NCBI GenBank assembly: GCA_030248135.1
Contig: JASANC010000589.1
Location: 1 to 64,000 of the forward strand
Source: Theristus sp. LFF4_11
Lineage: Eukaryota > Nematoda > Chromadorea > Monhysterida > Xyalidae
Direction: 5' to 3'
DNA: 64,000 nt
A model generated the notes under the pieces. It was given only the letters and a program-made list of their open reading frames with translations. It had not been told where the DNA came from and did not search any database. How positions within the stretch are numbered: the stretch's first letter is position 1; each line of letters opens with the position of its first letter. Shown in pieces: positions 1-11,158 of this stretch. The position numbers and the translations under genes are program-made.

Positions 1-658
1 TATGGCGGAACTTTGCAGATTTTGTTTTGGTGACCTCAATTACCCCTTTTCCAAACCGTCACCATGCCTCTTCTTGTGTTTTGACCTCCAAAACGTCACT
101 AATTGTCCCCAGCTAAGCTAATGCTAAAGTGAAGACAAACATACCGCCTTGAAATTCGATCAATTCTTCTGATGGTGTCGCGACGACACGACACGAAGCA
201 GCAACCAGACAACGTAGCGCTTGCAAACGGAGCAGCGAGCACAATCGGACGCTCTGCGAGGCGAATCGTCACCTTATCTGCATCGGAAATGGTAGGCTAA
301 GCTTTGGGACGCTCAAAAACTTCATCGCAGATGTTGTCGAAGCCTAAAATCAGTCGGTAAAACGGCCGAAAATCGACTGCTAAAGGTTTTACGAGGTATA
401 ATCAAAGAAAATTTTTGTTGAACTTTCGAAAAATTGTGCCAAAATTGAGGTTTTCAGAGCATATTAGAGGAAAATTTTTCGAATTTTTTTTTTAAAAAAA
501 AAAATCGGCATTTTTGTTTTTTTTTTAATCACTTTTTTTAAAAAAAAAAAATTTTCATTTTTGTTTAACAACCCTAAGCACTCCGAAAAAAATGAGCATT
601 TTTTTTTATTTTCTTTATTAAAAATTTTTAAAGTTTTTTCTTTAATGTGCCCTGAAAA
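1..658. other. Gene-free AT-rich DNA with a dispersed repeat
   Basis: I see no convincing coding exon here. ORFs are short and rest on homopolymer runs of A and T. The stretch at about 408-510 recurs nearly unchanged at about 17203-17310, so it is a dispersed repeat. In both places it lies beside other inverted-repeat DNA. Confidence 0.5.
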
Positions 659-1129
659 CATAGTTGTTCTCGGGGGGGGGGGGCCGGCCCCCCCCAAAAA
701 ATTTTCGAATCTATCTCTTCTCTATCAAACAGGTTTTTTCGGTTCAGCTATTATCTATCTAAAAAAATTTCTCAGCCAGCTATCTATCTGAAAATTTTTG
801 TCTTCGAAGACATAAAATGAGTCAATTTTTGACCAAAATTGACCATTTTTGCTCGTAATTCTTGAAAATTTTGCTAATTTTAGGTAAAATACGCGTTTAT
901 ACTTGATTTTTAGTGTATTTTAAGCATTATTTTGCTGTTTTTATAGCTTTTTAGCGTTTTAGCTATCTAATCTATCTATCAAATTTCAAAATTTTGACCG
1001 CCCCCCCCAAAGTCACATGGCCCCCCCCGCGCCCCCCCCAAAATTTTCCAGCTATCTATCCATCTAGAAAATTTGCTCCAGCTATCTATATCGGCCCCCC
1101 CCCAACCCCTCGGCTCTGGAACAACTATG
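659..1129 (-). mobile_element. hAT-like MITE, copy 1
   Basis: The 471-bp element begins CATAGTTGTTC and ends with its reverse complement GAACAACTATG. It is flanked by an 8-bp direct repeat, CCTGAAAA, at 651-658 and 1130-1137. The interior is C-run/G-run rich and carries repeated TATCTATC tetramers. It has no coding capacity, so any movement would need a transposase supplied from elsewhere. An 8-bp target duplication is typical of the hAT superfamily; that assignment is inference. It is in inverse orientation to the copies at 3795 and 19962. Confidence 0.85.
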
Positions 1130-2795
1130 CCTGAAAATGCCGTTTTTGGCATAATTTTTTGAAAGTTCAACAAAAATTTTCTTTGACTTTACCTTGTCAC
1201 TTAGTCTTCAACGCTGCAGGTGGTATTCTGGATTGATTTATTGACTGTTTTCAGCCTTGGTGAGTGATGATCGACTCGCGCATTGAAGTACTTGAGCGTC
1301 GCAAAGGCTAGTTCAACAAATTCCGATGCCGCTAAGGTGAGATAGAAGCAGAGAACTCACATTTACGCATCGTTTTTCAGGATCTCGAAAGGTCGAAATT
1401 GCACTGTCCTGTCTGCCACTGCAAGCGTAACTTCGTTGGTTGCTCGTTGCTGTTTCGCCTCGTGTCGTCAGCATGATCACACCGGTTTGTTGTTGAACTT
1501 GTTTCCGTGTTATTTGAGGTGAATTGAGAGGCAAAACACGAGACGTGATGTCGTCGGTGGGAAAATGGGGTCGCCGAAACCAAGTCTGAAATTTTCACCC
1601 TCCTCCTCCCATATAAGTGGGGGTCATATGGTAAGTCGGTGGCTCCTCAGATGGTGATATTCGGACTCCCTGAAAAATTCTGAACAACTTTCATAAAAAA
1701 AAATTTAAAAAAATTTAAAAAAAAATAGAAATTTCTTTTCTTGACATCTCTAACCATACCCCCTTCGAAATTTTTTTGGGCCCACGGTAGTGGTACTGGG
1801 ACTGGTCGACGCAGTACCGAAGACGAGGGGGGGTGGGGGGTACACCCCCCCCCCGAGCACCCGAGACCTCCGCGGGGGGGGGGGGGGGGGGGGGGAGGTC
1901 ACGCGACACCCACCCCCCAAAACCTGACACTGGACCATCCACACCCCCCCTCTAAATTTGCTAGACACCCCCCCCACCCCCCCCCCCCTAGATGAACCTA
2001 AGTAACAGTGACACCCCCCAAAAATTTTCTCGGACCACCCAAAAATCATGATTTTTTGTCTTTAAAGTCTATAATATAAGCTAAATGTATGATAACTTGA
2101 CATTCTTCATTGTAATTTCAAAGATTTTGCAGCAAAATTTAGCGCTTTTCCTTCAAAATTTAAGCGAAAAAATCTCATGGGTGGGGTGGGGGGTGTGCAC
2201 CCCCCCCAGAAAATTTTCTACAATAGTGCACCCCCCATGGCCCACGCCTGGGGGGGGTGTCACTGTACCATGACTGACACCCCCCCCACTGAAAAATTTT
2301 CGGCACCCCCCCCCACGTGACGACACCCCCCCTCGAAAATTTGCTTTCGCCTTCGGTACTGGTCGACAGGGGTTGCCGACTTAGCTACAGCAAACAGGAA
2401 TTTTTGAACACAGTCAAATTTTGGCAATTTTCTAAAGAGGAACAACTAAGAACGGTTCAGTATTCAAGTACACGTCAAAAATTGTCCTGTTTTACTGTTG
2501 AAAATGCAACTTTCCCTCTAACACTTTTTATTGGTTCTTCGAAGCTGAACAAATTAACCCGTTTCATCAAAATTTTTACCAGTTCGCTTCAGATAGAGAA
2601 CAAAACAACCACGATGGCTTGTTACGGCAGCGGCAACAACACCAATTCCAGTCGATTCATTTTTGCTCGGCATCATGAAAACTTTTATTTCCGAACCCTT
2701 ATCGCCCGGTGCCGTTCCATGTGGATGTGCAATCGCAAAACAAATGCAGAGAAAGGGACGAATCATTTGAATCATCGTCGACAACGGCAACAACA
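1130..2795. repeat. Repeat-rich intergenic DNA with long G and C runs
   Basis: No gene is recognised. Positions 1874-1895 are an uninterrupted run of 22 G, and many runs of 7 to 14 C or G surround it. The part at about 2160-2370 returns in inverse orientation at about 15785-15960, including the phrase that reads TACCGAAGGCGAAAGC there. It is therefore a dispersed element rather than unique sequence. Confidence 0.5.
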
Positions 2796-3649
2796 ATGCT
2801 GACATCGGTGTATCATGTACCACGAAGCTCGGAAACTGTTACGAAAACGCGCAGGGACATTGATTTTGACAAGGACAGTGGGGAACGGAATCGTTCAAAA
2901 TCGAAGTGTGAACGTTCAAAGGCGGCCGACAACGAGAACCGCGTGTGTCGCAGCGTGCTTGTTGATTCGAATAACGGTGGAGTCGCAAAGAGAAAACGAA
3001 CGTCGAAAAGCACGTGCGACCTGCAATCGCTCGTCGTCGTTGGCGTGCGCAAGCCGATCAGTCCCCGCCCTCGGAAGCCGGCCGCCACGTCAAAACGTCA
3101 TCATGAATCCTCAACGTCAACTACAACTCAAGAATGCGAGCGACGGCGTCGTTTTCGTGTCGACCGTGAGCGGATCGAGTCGCGTGTGCGCTCGATGGCG
3201 CGCGAGATCGGCAGGATTGAAGCGGTGGATGAGTCGGAGCTGGCCGATCGATTGCTTGAAACCGAGAAGTCGAGCTATTTGCGGTTGTGCGCCGCGAAGG
3301 TGCGTCGCTTGTCATTTCGGCACGTTTGTTCAAAATAATTTAAAGCAAAACAGGTTTTTTCCAGCAAATGAACTAATTATTTCTTTTTCAATGTTTCCAG
3401 GCGGCCGCGGCTGTGTCAAATGGCGAAGTTGGAAACGTTCAAGAATTTGCTCCGCTTGTCCGTCAAGACGACGACGACGACAGTGCTGTTGTTGGCCGCT
3501 TGTTGGTTTGCGAGGAAGAACAACGACGACGTCGTAAACGGCAACGTGCTCGACTATTGGCTCAGAAGCGGTCGATGTCAGTGGAGAGACGAAAAACGCG
3601 CCGCATTTGTACGAAGTTTCGATCGCAAAAGTTTTCCGTCTCTGATTGA
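2796..3649 (+). CDS. Basic, Arg/Ser-rich orphan protein
   Basis: I do not recognise this gene. Two exons are supported, 2796-3299 and 3401-3649, joined in phase 0 across a short GT-AG intron (donor AAG|gtgcgt, acceptor ttccag). The product is about 250 residues. The start is the first ATG of the open frame, which opens at 2679 after a TGA; an upstream exon is possible. The protein is strongly charged. Lys/Arg clusters such as KRKR and RRRRKRQR look like nuclear localisation signals, a central region predicts helix with alternating Glu/Arg, and a run of five Asp precedes the basic tail. The other plus-strand frame (2815-3537) is also open but has a less protein-like composition. A nuclear protein is likely; its function is unknown. 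Confidence 0.5.
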
Positions 3650-3679
3650 ATCGTTCAAATTGGGTCTTACTCTTATTAT

Positions 3680-5145
3680 CTAAAAATGCGGGAGACGCAT
3701 ATAAAAGGAGGAATATGGCCTTGGTAAGCAGTGAAAGACTTGACTCGACAACGCTTTTCAAGTCTCTGATGTGGTACACACGGATACAAGTACACATAGT
3801 TGTTCCAGAGCCGAGGGCTTGGGGGGGGCCGATATAGATAGCTGGAGCAAATTTTCTAGATAGATAGATAGCTGGAAAATTTTGGGGGGGGGGCATGTGA
3901 CTTTGGGGGGGGCGGTCAAAATTTTGAAATTTGATAGATAGATAGCTAAAATGCTAAAAAGCTATAAAAACAGCAAAATAATGCTAAAAATACACTAAAA
4001 ATCAAGTATACACGCGTATTTTACTTAAAATTAGCGAAATTTTCAAGAATTACAAGCAAAAATGGTCAATTTTGGTCAAAAATTGACTCATTTTATGTCT
4101 TCGAAGACAAAAATTTTCAGATAGATAGCTGGCTGAGAAAATTTTTCAGATAGATAATAGCTGAGCCGAAAAAAACCTGTCTGATAGAGATAGATTCGAA
4201 AGTTTTTTGGGGGGGGCCGGCCCCCCCAGGCCCCCCCCCTAGAACAACTATGCAAGTACATAAGAGCCATATTTTTGCGCCGTTTATTTATGATTTCGGG
4301 CACATGGTCGTACTTTGTATTGTAGACAAATGAAACTTTCACATTTCCGGATTTCGGGCATTTAGCGACCACTAAAACTGCTAAAATAACAATCAGACTT
4401 TAGCTCGCTGACACTCGTTTGTCCAGGACAAATCGTATCGCAGAAGCATTGCGGAACGCAAGGTCTCCTGTGGCAAAAACTCACGGGACAGACGGTTTAT
4501 CCTGCACCCTAGTTGAAGGTGACACCGGTAAAAAAGGTGAAAATCAACGGAAGACAACTCCTTTTTGTCACTGGTGCTGGTGTGTACACAGCGGTGCGTA
4601 CGTTAACAACAACGAAAAAGCTACATGCAACAATGTTTTGCAATCTCTGATTTTTCTGTTTTTGCACAGAATTTACAGAATTTCGCACATGGCGTGATTT
4701 TAGATTAAATCGAAGAGGACAATTAAAAAATAACTTCAAAGTTTTACGCTTTTCAGCAAAACGAAAACTTTCGGATTCGCTGCCCTCCGCGGATATAGCG
4801 ACCGCAGGCCACCGAAACCGAAATCGGGCTAAGATCACTGGTGCCCCCAGGACAGAGCGGGGCTTAGAGGCTGTCCCCCTCACGTGGCGAGGGTATTGGT
4901 TTCACGGGATGGTGAGCCGTCCATTCCCCAATCCCACCGGAGTTTGGTACCTTCGGGTTTCCGGAATCGGTGGGGGGCGTGCTTCAAAAAAAAACAAACG
5001 CGGCGCAAAAATATGACTCTTATGTACTTGTATCCGTGTGTACCACATCAGAGACTTGAAAAGCGTTGTCGAGCCAAGTCTTTCACTGCTTACCAAGGCC
5101 ATATTCCTCCTTTTATATGCGTCTCCCGCATTTTTAGATAATATT
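3680..5145. repeat. Foldback element carrying a nested MITE
   Basis: The left arm, about 3680-3794 plus 4253-4290, is the reverse complement of about 4998-5145. The left arm is interrupted by the MITE at 3795-4252. Each arm carries GACGCATATAAAAGGAGG, which contains a TATA-box-like TATAAAAG. A third copy of the arm is at about 27467-27590. The DNA between the arms has no recognisable gene. Confidence 0.7.
3795..4252 (+). mobile_element. hAT-like MITE, copy 2
   Basis: The 458-bp element begins CATAGTTGTTCC and ends GAACAACTATG. It is flanked by a perfect 8-bp target duplication, CAAGTACA, at 3787-3794 and 4253-4260. The uninterrupted target site is visible in the inverted arm near 5030, where the same sequence runs through without the insert. 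It is the reverse complement of copy 1 and is non-coding. Confidence 0.9.
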
Positions 5146-5231
5146 CTGACTTTTACATAAGCCCCGAAGGTTGGACCAAAATCACAATTCGTTGGTCACA
5201 CATTCTTCTGAACCCCGGAAAACTCAGGTTT

Positions 5232-5895
5232 TTCATTTTTCGTTTTTTTAGGCCGATTTCGCCTATGCTATTTCTACGGCCGATTCGCCCAAAATCGTCA
5301 CGATTCAGTACCTAGAATTGCTCACACAAGAAAACTGACCCAAAAGCCGTGATTGGCGCAATGAATTACCATGGGAAACACCGTTTTCTTGTTTTTCATT
5401 TCTGGACCGATTTCGCCAATTTCCACGGCCGATTCGCTTGAAATCGTTAAGATTCAGTACCTAGAATTGCTCACATAAAAAATTAACCCAAAATCCGTGA
5501 TCAGCGCATTGAATTACCCTGGAAAACACCCTTTTCTTGTTTTTCGTTTCTGGACCGATTTCGCCAATTTCCAACGCCGATTCGCCCGAAATCGTCGCGA
5601 TTCAGCATCTGGAGTTGCTCACGTAAGAAAACTAACCCAAAATCCGTGATCAGCGCATTGAATTACCCTGGAAAACACCCTTTTGTTTTTCGTTTCTGGA
5701 CCGTTTTCACCGATTTCCACGGCCGATTCGCCCGAAATCGTCACGATTCAGCATCTAGAGTTGCTCACATAAAAAAACTAACCCAAAATCCGTGATCAGC
5801 GCATTGAATTACCCTGGAAAACACCCTTATCTTGTTTTTCGTTTATGGACCGATTTCGCCAATTTCCACGGCCGATTCGCCCTAAATCGTCACGA
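5232..5895. repeat. 148-bp tandem repeat, five units
   Basis: Five units are anchored by GGCCGATTCGC-like sequence, with the GATTCG core at 5282, 5431, 5579, 5725 and 5874, giving spacings of 146-149 bases. Each unit also carries CACGATTCAG and CCGTGATCAGCGCATTGAATT. Two inverted units occur at about 27150-27400, again next to the TATAAAAGGAGG module, so array and module form one composite repeat family. Confidence 0.85.
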
Positions 5896-6437
5896 TTTTA
5901 GTTATTTAATTGCAATTCCTTTAGTTTTTTTAAAAAATAAAGGTCAAATTCAAACTCTCCGTTGTTGGTTACCCCCGGAAACTTGTTGTTTTGTCAAATA
6001 ACGGTTTGTTTCATGCGCAAAAATCGCAAATACACGTTTTTTTCGTAATTTTGTGTAAACAGGCAAAATTAAAGCCTTGGGAAGCATCAGAGAAAAAAAT
6101 GAATGTGAAATTTAAAAATCCCGAAGACTTTTACCCTAGGAAATGTTTTTATCTTAACAGTCAGAATTTTCTTTATATCACTGAAACTGCGAATACATTT
6201 TATGACATGGTCGAAAAAAAAGGGGTATAGAAGAATAAGAAACAGCTTATTCAGAATCGATGTTTTGCGTACACAGCGTGTGTAGAAGATCACCACGAAA
6301 AAATTTCTGCTGCGCACAGCGTATCTGTGGATTATCTACCTGTGTGCAGGAGAAAAAATTCTCAGCTCCTTTTATGTTCACAATGCGAGGCACAGAAATT
6401 TTGGAATTTTAGCGCGAGCGACCGACAGGCCATATTA
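5896..6437. other. Intergenic DNA without a recognised gene
   Basis: Short ORFs are present, but none has splice support, recognisable domains or a coding-like composition. I see no RNA gene. Confidence 0.4.
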
Positions 6438-6910
6438 CCGTATTACCTCTATTAAACCCCCCCCCCAAAATTAAACCCCCCCAAAAATAAACCCCCACCC
6501 CCTCGACAAGTTTCCAAATAATCCCCCCCCCAAAAATAATCCCCCATGGGGGATTATTGGAAACCTGTTTGAAACACATACCCAGAAAAACATACACATA
6601 AACAGTGAATTCAGTGGCTGGTTGCAGTGAAAATGATGAAATTGTGCTACCAAAGGCCCCAAATGGATGAGTTAATGGTAATTTCATTACAAAAGGCTGT
6701 TGTAAAAGGAAATTTCTATGTAGAGCAGAAGTTTCTGCGACTTCCTTCCTGCCATGGAAGGTATTTTTGCCATTTTGCCCACCCCTAAAAATGGTTTCCA
6801 AATAACCCCCCCCCCCCAAAATAAACCCCCCCCCCCCCAAAAATAAACCCCCACCCCCAGAAGTCGCTGAAGAAATAAACCCCCATGGGGGTTTATTAGA
6901 GGTAATACGG
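6438..6910. mobile_element. Tc1/mariner-like MITE, copy A
   Basis: The 473-bp element has terminal inverted repeats that read CCGTATTACCTCTATTA and the reverse complement. It is flanked by TA on both sides (6436-6437 and 6911-6912), the target duplication of the Tc1/mariner group. Inside the ends lie C-run/A-run tracts and then a second inner inverted repeat around GGTTTCCAAATAA. It has no transposase. A close copy lies at 61712-62162. Confidence 0.85.
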
Positions 6911-7329
6911 TATGTCTCATCCGCTGTCCGCTTCGCTCGCGAATGGACATGATAATTCATTCACGATTTCATTGCACTTCGTTCTCTAATGCTTTTTTTC
7001 ACGTTTTCTCGTTACGCAGTTGATTGTACCAAATCGTCGTCAACTTTTCATTTTCGACCTTGTTTGTTTCACTAATTTTTTATTCCTGAACTACTAGTTT
7101 GGTAATTATTTATTTGGTGCCTCGGTTCGTCTATTTTCGTTTTATAGATCTTCAAAATAAAAGTGACAAGAAGGAGCAGCGAATGCCGGATTTTGTCAGT
7201 TCGTATCGGATGCTTGCCGTCCGTGAATATTGAATGAGTTCATCAATTTTTCGTTCAATCAGGAAAATTTTTCTATCACATCGAGTTTTGAAATGCAACA
7301 GCACTGCACGCAATCGTTCGTTCAGCACC

Positions 7330-9269
7330 ATGAATTCCCAACAAACGATTCGCATGATCGAGCAGCACATCGCAGAGATTCGCCAGTCGACGCAGGAGTT
7401 GCTGTGGAAATTGGACGAGCAGGAGAAACTGCAGTGGTCAGCAGGCGGCGCGCGAACATTTTTTTAGTTTCTTAGTGCTCTGGCAACGAGTAGTGTTCCA
7501 GTTTCCGTTGACCACTATTTAGCGACACTATCCGAAGAAGTGGGTGGGCAATTCGCCATTGTCTGCTTTTCAGCATGATCTTAGAAAGTTGAACTGTGTT
7601 GCCTTCTGATTTCTTTCAGGCGCTCGTGTAGCACTTTTGGACTGCTACGTGCTAAGTTTTCTAAAACTACCCCTAGGTGACGCATCGGTCGGTACCTTCG
7701 GTTTTTTTGGAACCGATGCGGGGGCGATAGCAGTACAGCGATCAGTTGAATCCCCGTTAGACTTTCCAGGCCGGACATGATGAACAGCTACCTCGTGATC
7801 TCGTCTCAGTACAATTCGTTGATCGAATTATTGCGCAAATCTCAAAGCGATCCAAAGTTGGACGTGCGCGGTGTGCTGCTGGTGCCGACGCGTCTGTCGC
7901 TGGACGTCGATCCAGAACTGCAGGTTGTGGCGTGCTGCTCTGCAGTTTTTTTTTTACTTCAGCACTCGTTCAGCTCTTTTTCGAGAGGGGCACGCACATC
8001 CACTGATTAGGTCCTCTGCCCTCTGCGGCATTTCTGACGTTGGTGAGCCGGAAATTGCAGAAAGAAGAACTCCGTCAAGGAATACGGTTGATTCTGTTGG
8101 ATTGGGTTGTGCGAGCCTTTATGAACCACGCGCGTCTCTCTTTATCTGTGTAATCTTCAGTAGAACTGCATCGGAGCATCGTTGGACAACTGTTAGATAA
8201 GCTGAATTGCAACAGTTCTCCAGGCGGCAACCGACGGTCGTATATCATCGTGGAACCATCAAAATGTGCCGAATTATTTGCGCACGAAACCGGAGGAGCG
8301 AATTGAGAACACCGAAAAGTCCATCGAGGAGCACGTACGTCAGATGGAATGACGTCCACTTTTTGTAAATTTTGGCACTTTCAAATGTGTTTCCGTTTTT
8401 TTTCAGATGCCCGGAAAAGGTCCGGAGGCGCTGGCAAAGAGCATCACGCAAATGTGCAAAACACTGGACGCTCTGATCAATCAGATTCAGCCGACAGCCA
8501 GCGCCAGGAGTTTGTTACTTATTTTGTTATGCTTGAATGACCACAAAACTACCATTTTCATTTCACGAACGACGATCGGTGCTCATCCCATATTGTTTTC
8601 TGATTTCACTTCACTGTATACAGTCATCAGTTACAGTAACGCATATAATCCTGTTGATAGGCATTATTATTATGACCTAATTCATATAGTATGTTTCTTG
8701 AAAACCTGTCAGATTCTTCTGCAGAATGCAGAGCAGAGGACAAGAAACTCAATTGAAGAAGAATGAACGAGGGTTTATTTGATTCCGACTAAATCACATT
8801 TTGGATTAGTTGGAATCAAGTCACAAAGCACATCTTTGGCTAGCCATGTCTTCGTTCCAACCCGATCGCGTTCTTTCTTCGCGAACTCTGTGTTCTGCTC
8901 AGAACAGATGACGAGTTTTTAAAGAAACACGCTGCAGCTCTGTGAAAAACTCGACTCCGTTTGAATGTTTCTCGCGGTTCAGTGCAGTCCAGTCGCAAGA
9001 CGTACAACAGCGAAGACACGAAGCTGCTGGTGCGTGCGATCATGCACGGCGACGGCCTCAAGCCGGAGCATCTGCTGACGCAACAACAGCAACAGGTGCC
9101 AGCTGGCATGCCCACCACGAGCACGCTGCAGCCAGTGCGATCCATGCCGCCGCCACCCTCAAATCAGTACGCACCACCGAATGGGTCTGTTTCTCAATCG
9201 ACCTGTTCTTTCATGTTCAGCTTTCCATTGAGCGTCTTGCTTTCAAGACTGATGGGCGCAGAGCTTTAG
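7330..9269 (+). CDS. MED8: Mediator complex subunit 8
   Basis: MED8 is a head-module subunit of Mediator, which links transcription activators to RNA polymerase II in the nucleus. Exons are 7330-7436, 7770-7923, 8224-8334, 8407-8509 and 8983-9269, all phase-consistent and together 253 residues (human MED8 is about 268). Diagnostic parts are the N-terminal helix ending LQWPDMMNSY, then VPNYLRTKPEERIENTEKSI, and then GKGPEALAKSITQMCKTLDA. The C-terminal segment KTYNSEDTKLLVRAIMHGDG matches the family's last conserved block. A Gln/Pro-rich tail follows. The last 29 residues read through a possible donor at about 9183 and may be replaced by another exon. A polyadenylation signal AATAAA lies at 9874-9879. 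Confidence 0.88.
8700..8920. mobile_element. Intronic MITE of the CGCAGAATACAG family
   Basis: It lies in MED8 intron 4. It starts AAACCTGTCAG and TGCAGAATGCAGAGC, and ends with an inverted match near TTCTGCTCAGAAC. It is a diverged copy of the family best seen at 10785-10975. Confidence 0.55.
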
Positions 9270-10311
9270 TTGGATTGGACAAACTGACCGACTGCCTGTT
9301 CAACACGTCATAGTGGGATTGAGCTGACTGCGCGAAACAGAGCTCTATTAGCTACTTTAGTGACCTGTTTCACAATTTTTGGGTGATTTAAGTAACGTAC
9401 AGACTTTGGAACGCCTATAAATTGGCTGCACTGTTTAGGCTTCGACCGTGACTCGCGCGGTTGGTTGTGCGCTGTGCTGCTGTGATTCATGGTTGGTTCC
9501 ATGCGGAGAAGAAGAGCACAGCAGTGCAACAGAGTTGATGTGCGATGAATCTCTTTTCGCGGTTTCTGTCAGTGTTGTGACATTGACAAATCTCAATTCA
9601 TCATCGCATCGAATTTGTAACGTGATAAACTCCGTTTTCTTATTCTATTAGTCGATCACTAAGAACGGCTCGTAGCAAAGATTGTATTGATTTATAATCT
9701 GTTTGTGCCCGGTTGATTCAGGTTGTCTATCCGGCTGGATGGATTTTGACTGAATTGTATTGGAATGGACGTTATGCCCTTCGGATGTCGGAACTCTTGT
9801 CAATTTATTCTTGAACCAAAACAAAACAAAACACCGCATGTACATAATTGGATTCACAGACAATGGAAATGAAAATAAAATTTTATACGAGCGTAGCCAT
9901 ATTTAATGACAGCTGTCGGTTATTTCAAGTCAAGTTGTCAAGTTGCCCAAAAATTTGAAAACAAATCACACAGCGAAAATAAATCGGCAAAAATAAGTGG
10001 TTTGATTGCGCCAAATAAAGAATCGGTGTACACCTGCTATGTAGTTTTCTCAAACAACAAATTCTGTAACAAAGATCACATTGCGATGATGCATGAGCAG
10101 TACAAGCAGTAGATTATGTAATCGATTGATTGTGATAATCTGGCAAATTTATCACAGCACGGCAAACGTCGAAAACCAATTTACAAGCAGGAGCAGGTGC
10201 ACCAGACACGTGTGAAAACCACCATGAAAAAAAAAAACGATCACGGCTCAGATTGTGACACGATTGATTGAAAACCTCGTCTTTTTCCATGATACTTTTC
10301 AGTCAATATGC
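9270..10311. other. MED8 3' region and intergenic spacer
   Basis: The MED8 untranslated region probably runs to just after AATAAA at 9874-9879. After that I see no gene until the end of the minus-strand Ly6-like gene at 10312. Confidence 0.45.
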
Positions 10312-11158
10312 TCAAGATAACAAAAGACGCCACACGCCGGTAGTTAGTGCGACTAGCAAGAACACAGGCCAAAGCAGTGCTTGGCTGCCGGCTGTTGGGC
10401 CCGTGTTGCACATGTCTCCGTCGTTGCAGAAGCATTCGATGCCACCGCTGTTCTCGAGCTTCTTGCAGCCCGGATGACCGGTGTCTACGCAGCCCTTCTG
10501 CACTTTGAAGTAGCCTGAGATCGGTGAACAAATTCAAACATGACGAGCGAATACTATAAGCAGTAGTTTAGTTTCACGGATCTATCATTTGCAGCTGACA
10601 AAAATTATTTTTATTTTTTTCAGTTCAGCCAACCTTTCTTTCCGAACGGCGCCCTCCGTTTGAAGCACATTTGCGCGTCACGACACATGCCGACGTGACA
10701 GTTGATGTCGCTGGTGCATTGCACGCATGTCAGCAGCTTGTCGTCCTCGGCACTTTCTGTTGGTGCATAGATACACAGTGTTTGTTGAAACCTGTCACTT
10801 TCGCAGAATACAGAGCATGCGAAACTTTGTGTGAAGAAGAACGAATCGAATGTATCGGGTATGGTTAAAATCAAACAGCCCGTCTGTGGCTAAATAGGTT
10901 TTCTTCTTGCGAGTCCGATCTCGTTTTTCTTTCTTTTTCGCGAGCTTTGTATTCTGCGAAACAAACATGTACATAGATACTAATAAGCGCAAAGTTCTTC
11001 AAGTAAATACAGACGGTCCAAAATTCGAAAGTGATCATCGAAATTATGATCGAAATTCAAAAATAAGGTTGCTGACCAGCTAACAAAACGAATCCAAACA
11101 GCACGACCACAACGCTCAAGACAAATGTCAAAAACCATTTTCTAGCAAAACTGGCCAT
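10312..11158 (-). CDS. GPI-anchored Ly6/uPAR-like three-finger protein
   Basis: It is predicted to be a secreted, membrane-tethered surface protein of 135 residues. Exons on the minus strand are 11158-11077, 10756-10634 and 10514-10312, with matching phases. Residues 1-27 are a signal peptide (basic start, then a Val/Leu-rich core). The mature part starts ESAEDDKLLTCVQC. It has ten cysteines and ends in CFCNDGDMCN, the CN signature that closes Ly6/uPAR and activin-receptor-like folds. A hydrophobic tail (ALLWPVFLLVALTTGVW) after a small-residue stretch fits a GPI-anchor signal. Such proteins often modulate receptors or ion channels; the partner here is unknown. Intron 1 holds a MITE. Confidence 0.82.
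10785..10975. mobile_element. Intronic MITE with 25-bp inverted ends
   Basis: This is the reference copy of the family. The left end TTTCGCAGAATACAGAGC and the right end GCTTTGTATTCTGCGAAA are near-perfect inverted repeats. The interior includes GAAGAACGAATCGAATGTATCGGG and a TTGTGGCTAAATAGG-like block shared with the other copies. It lies in intron 1 of the Ly6-like gene and is non-coding. Confidence 0.75.

Noticed and set aside
2815..3537. A 240-codon ORF overlapping the basic orphan gene in another frame.
   Set aside because: It continues through the splice donor at 3300 and across the intron. The chosen frame has the consistent phase across the intron and the more protein-like composition.
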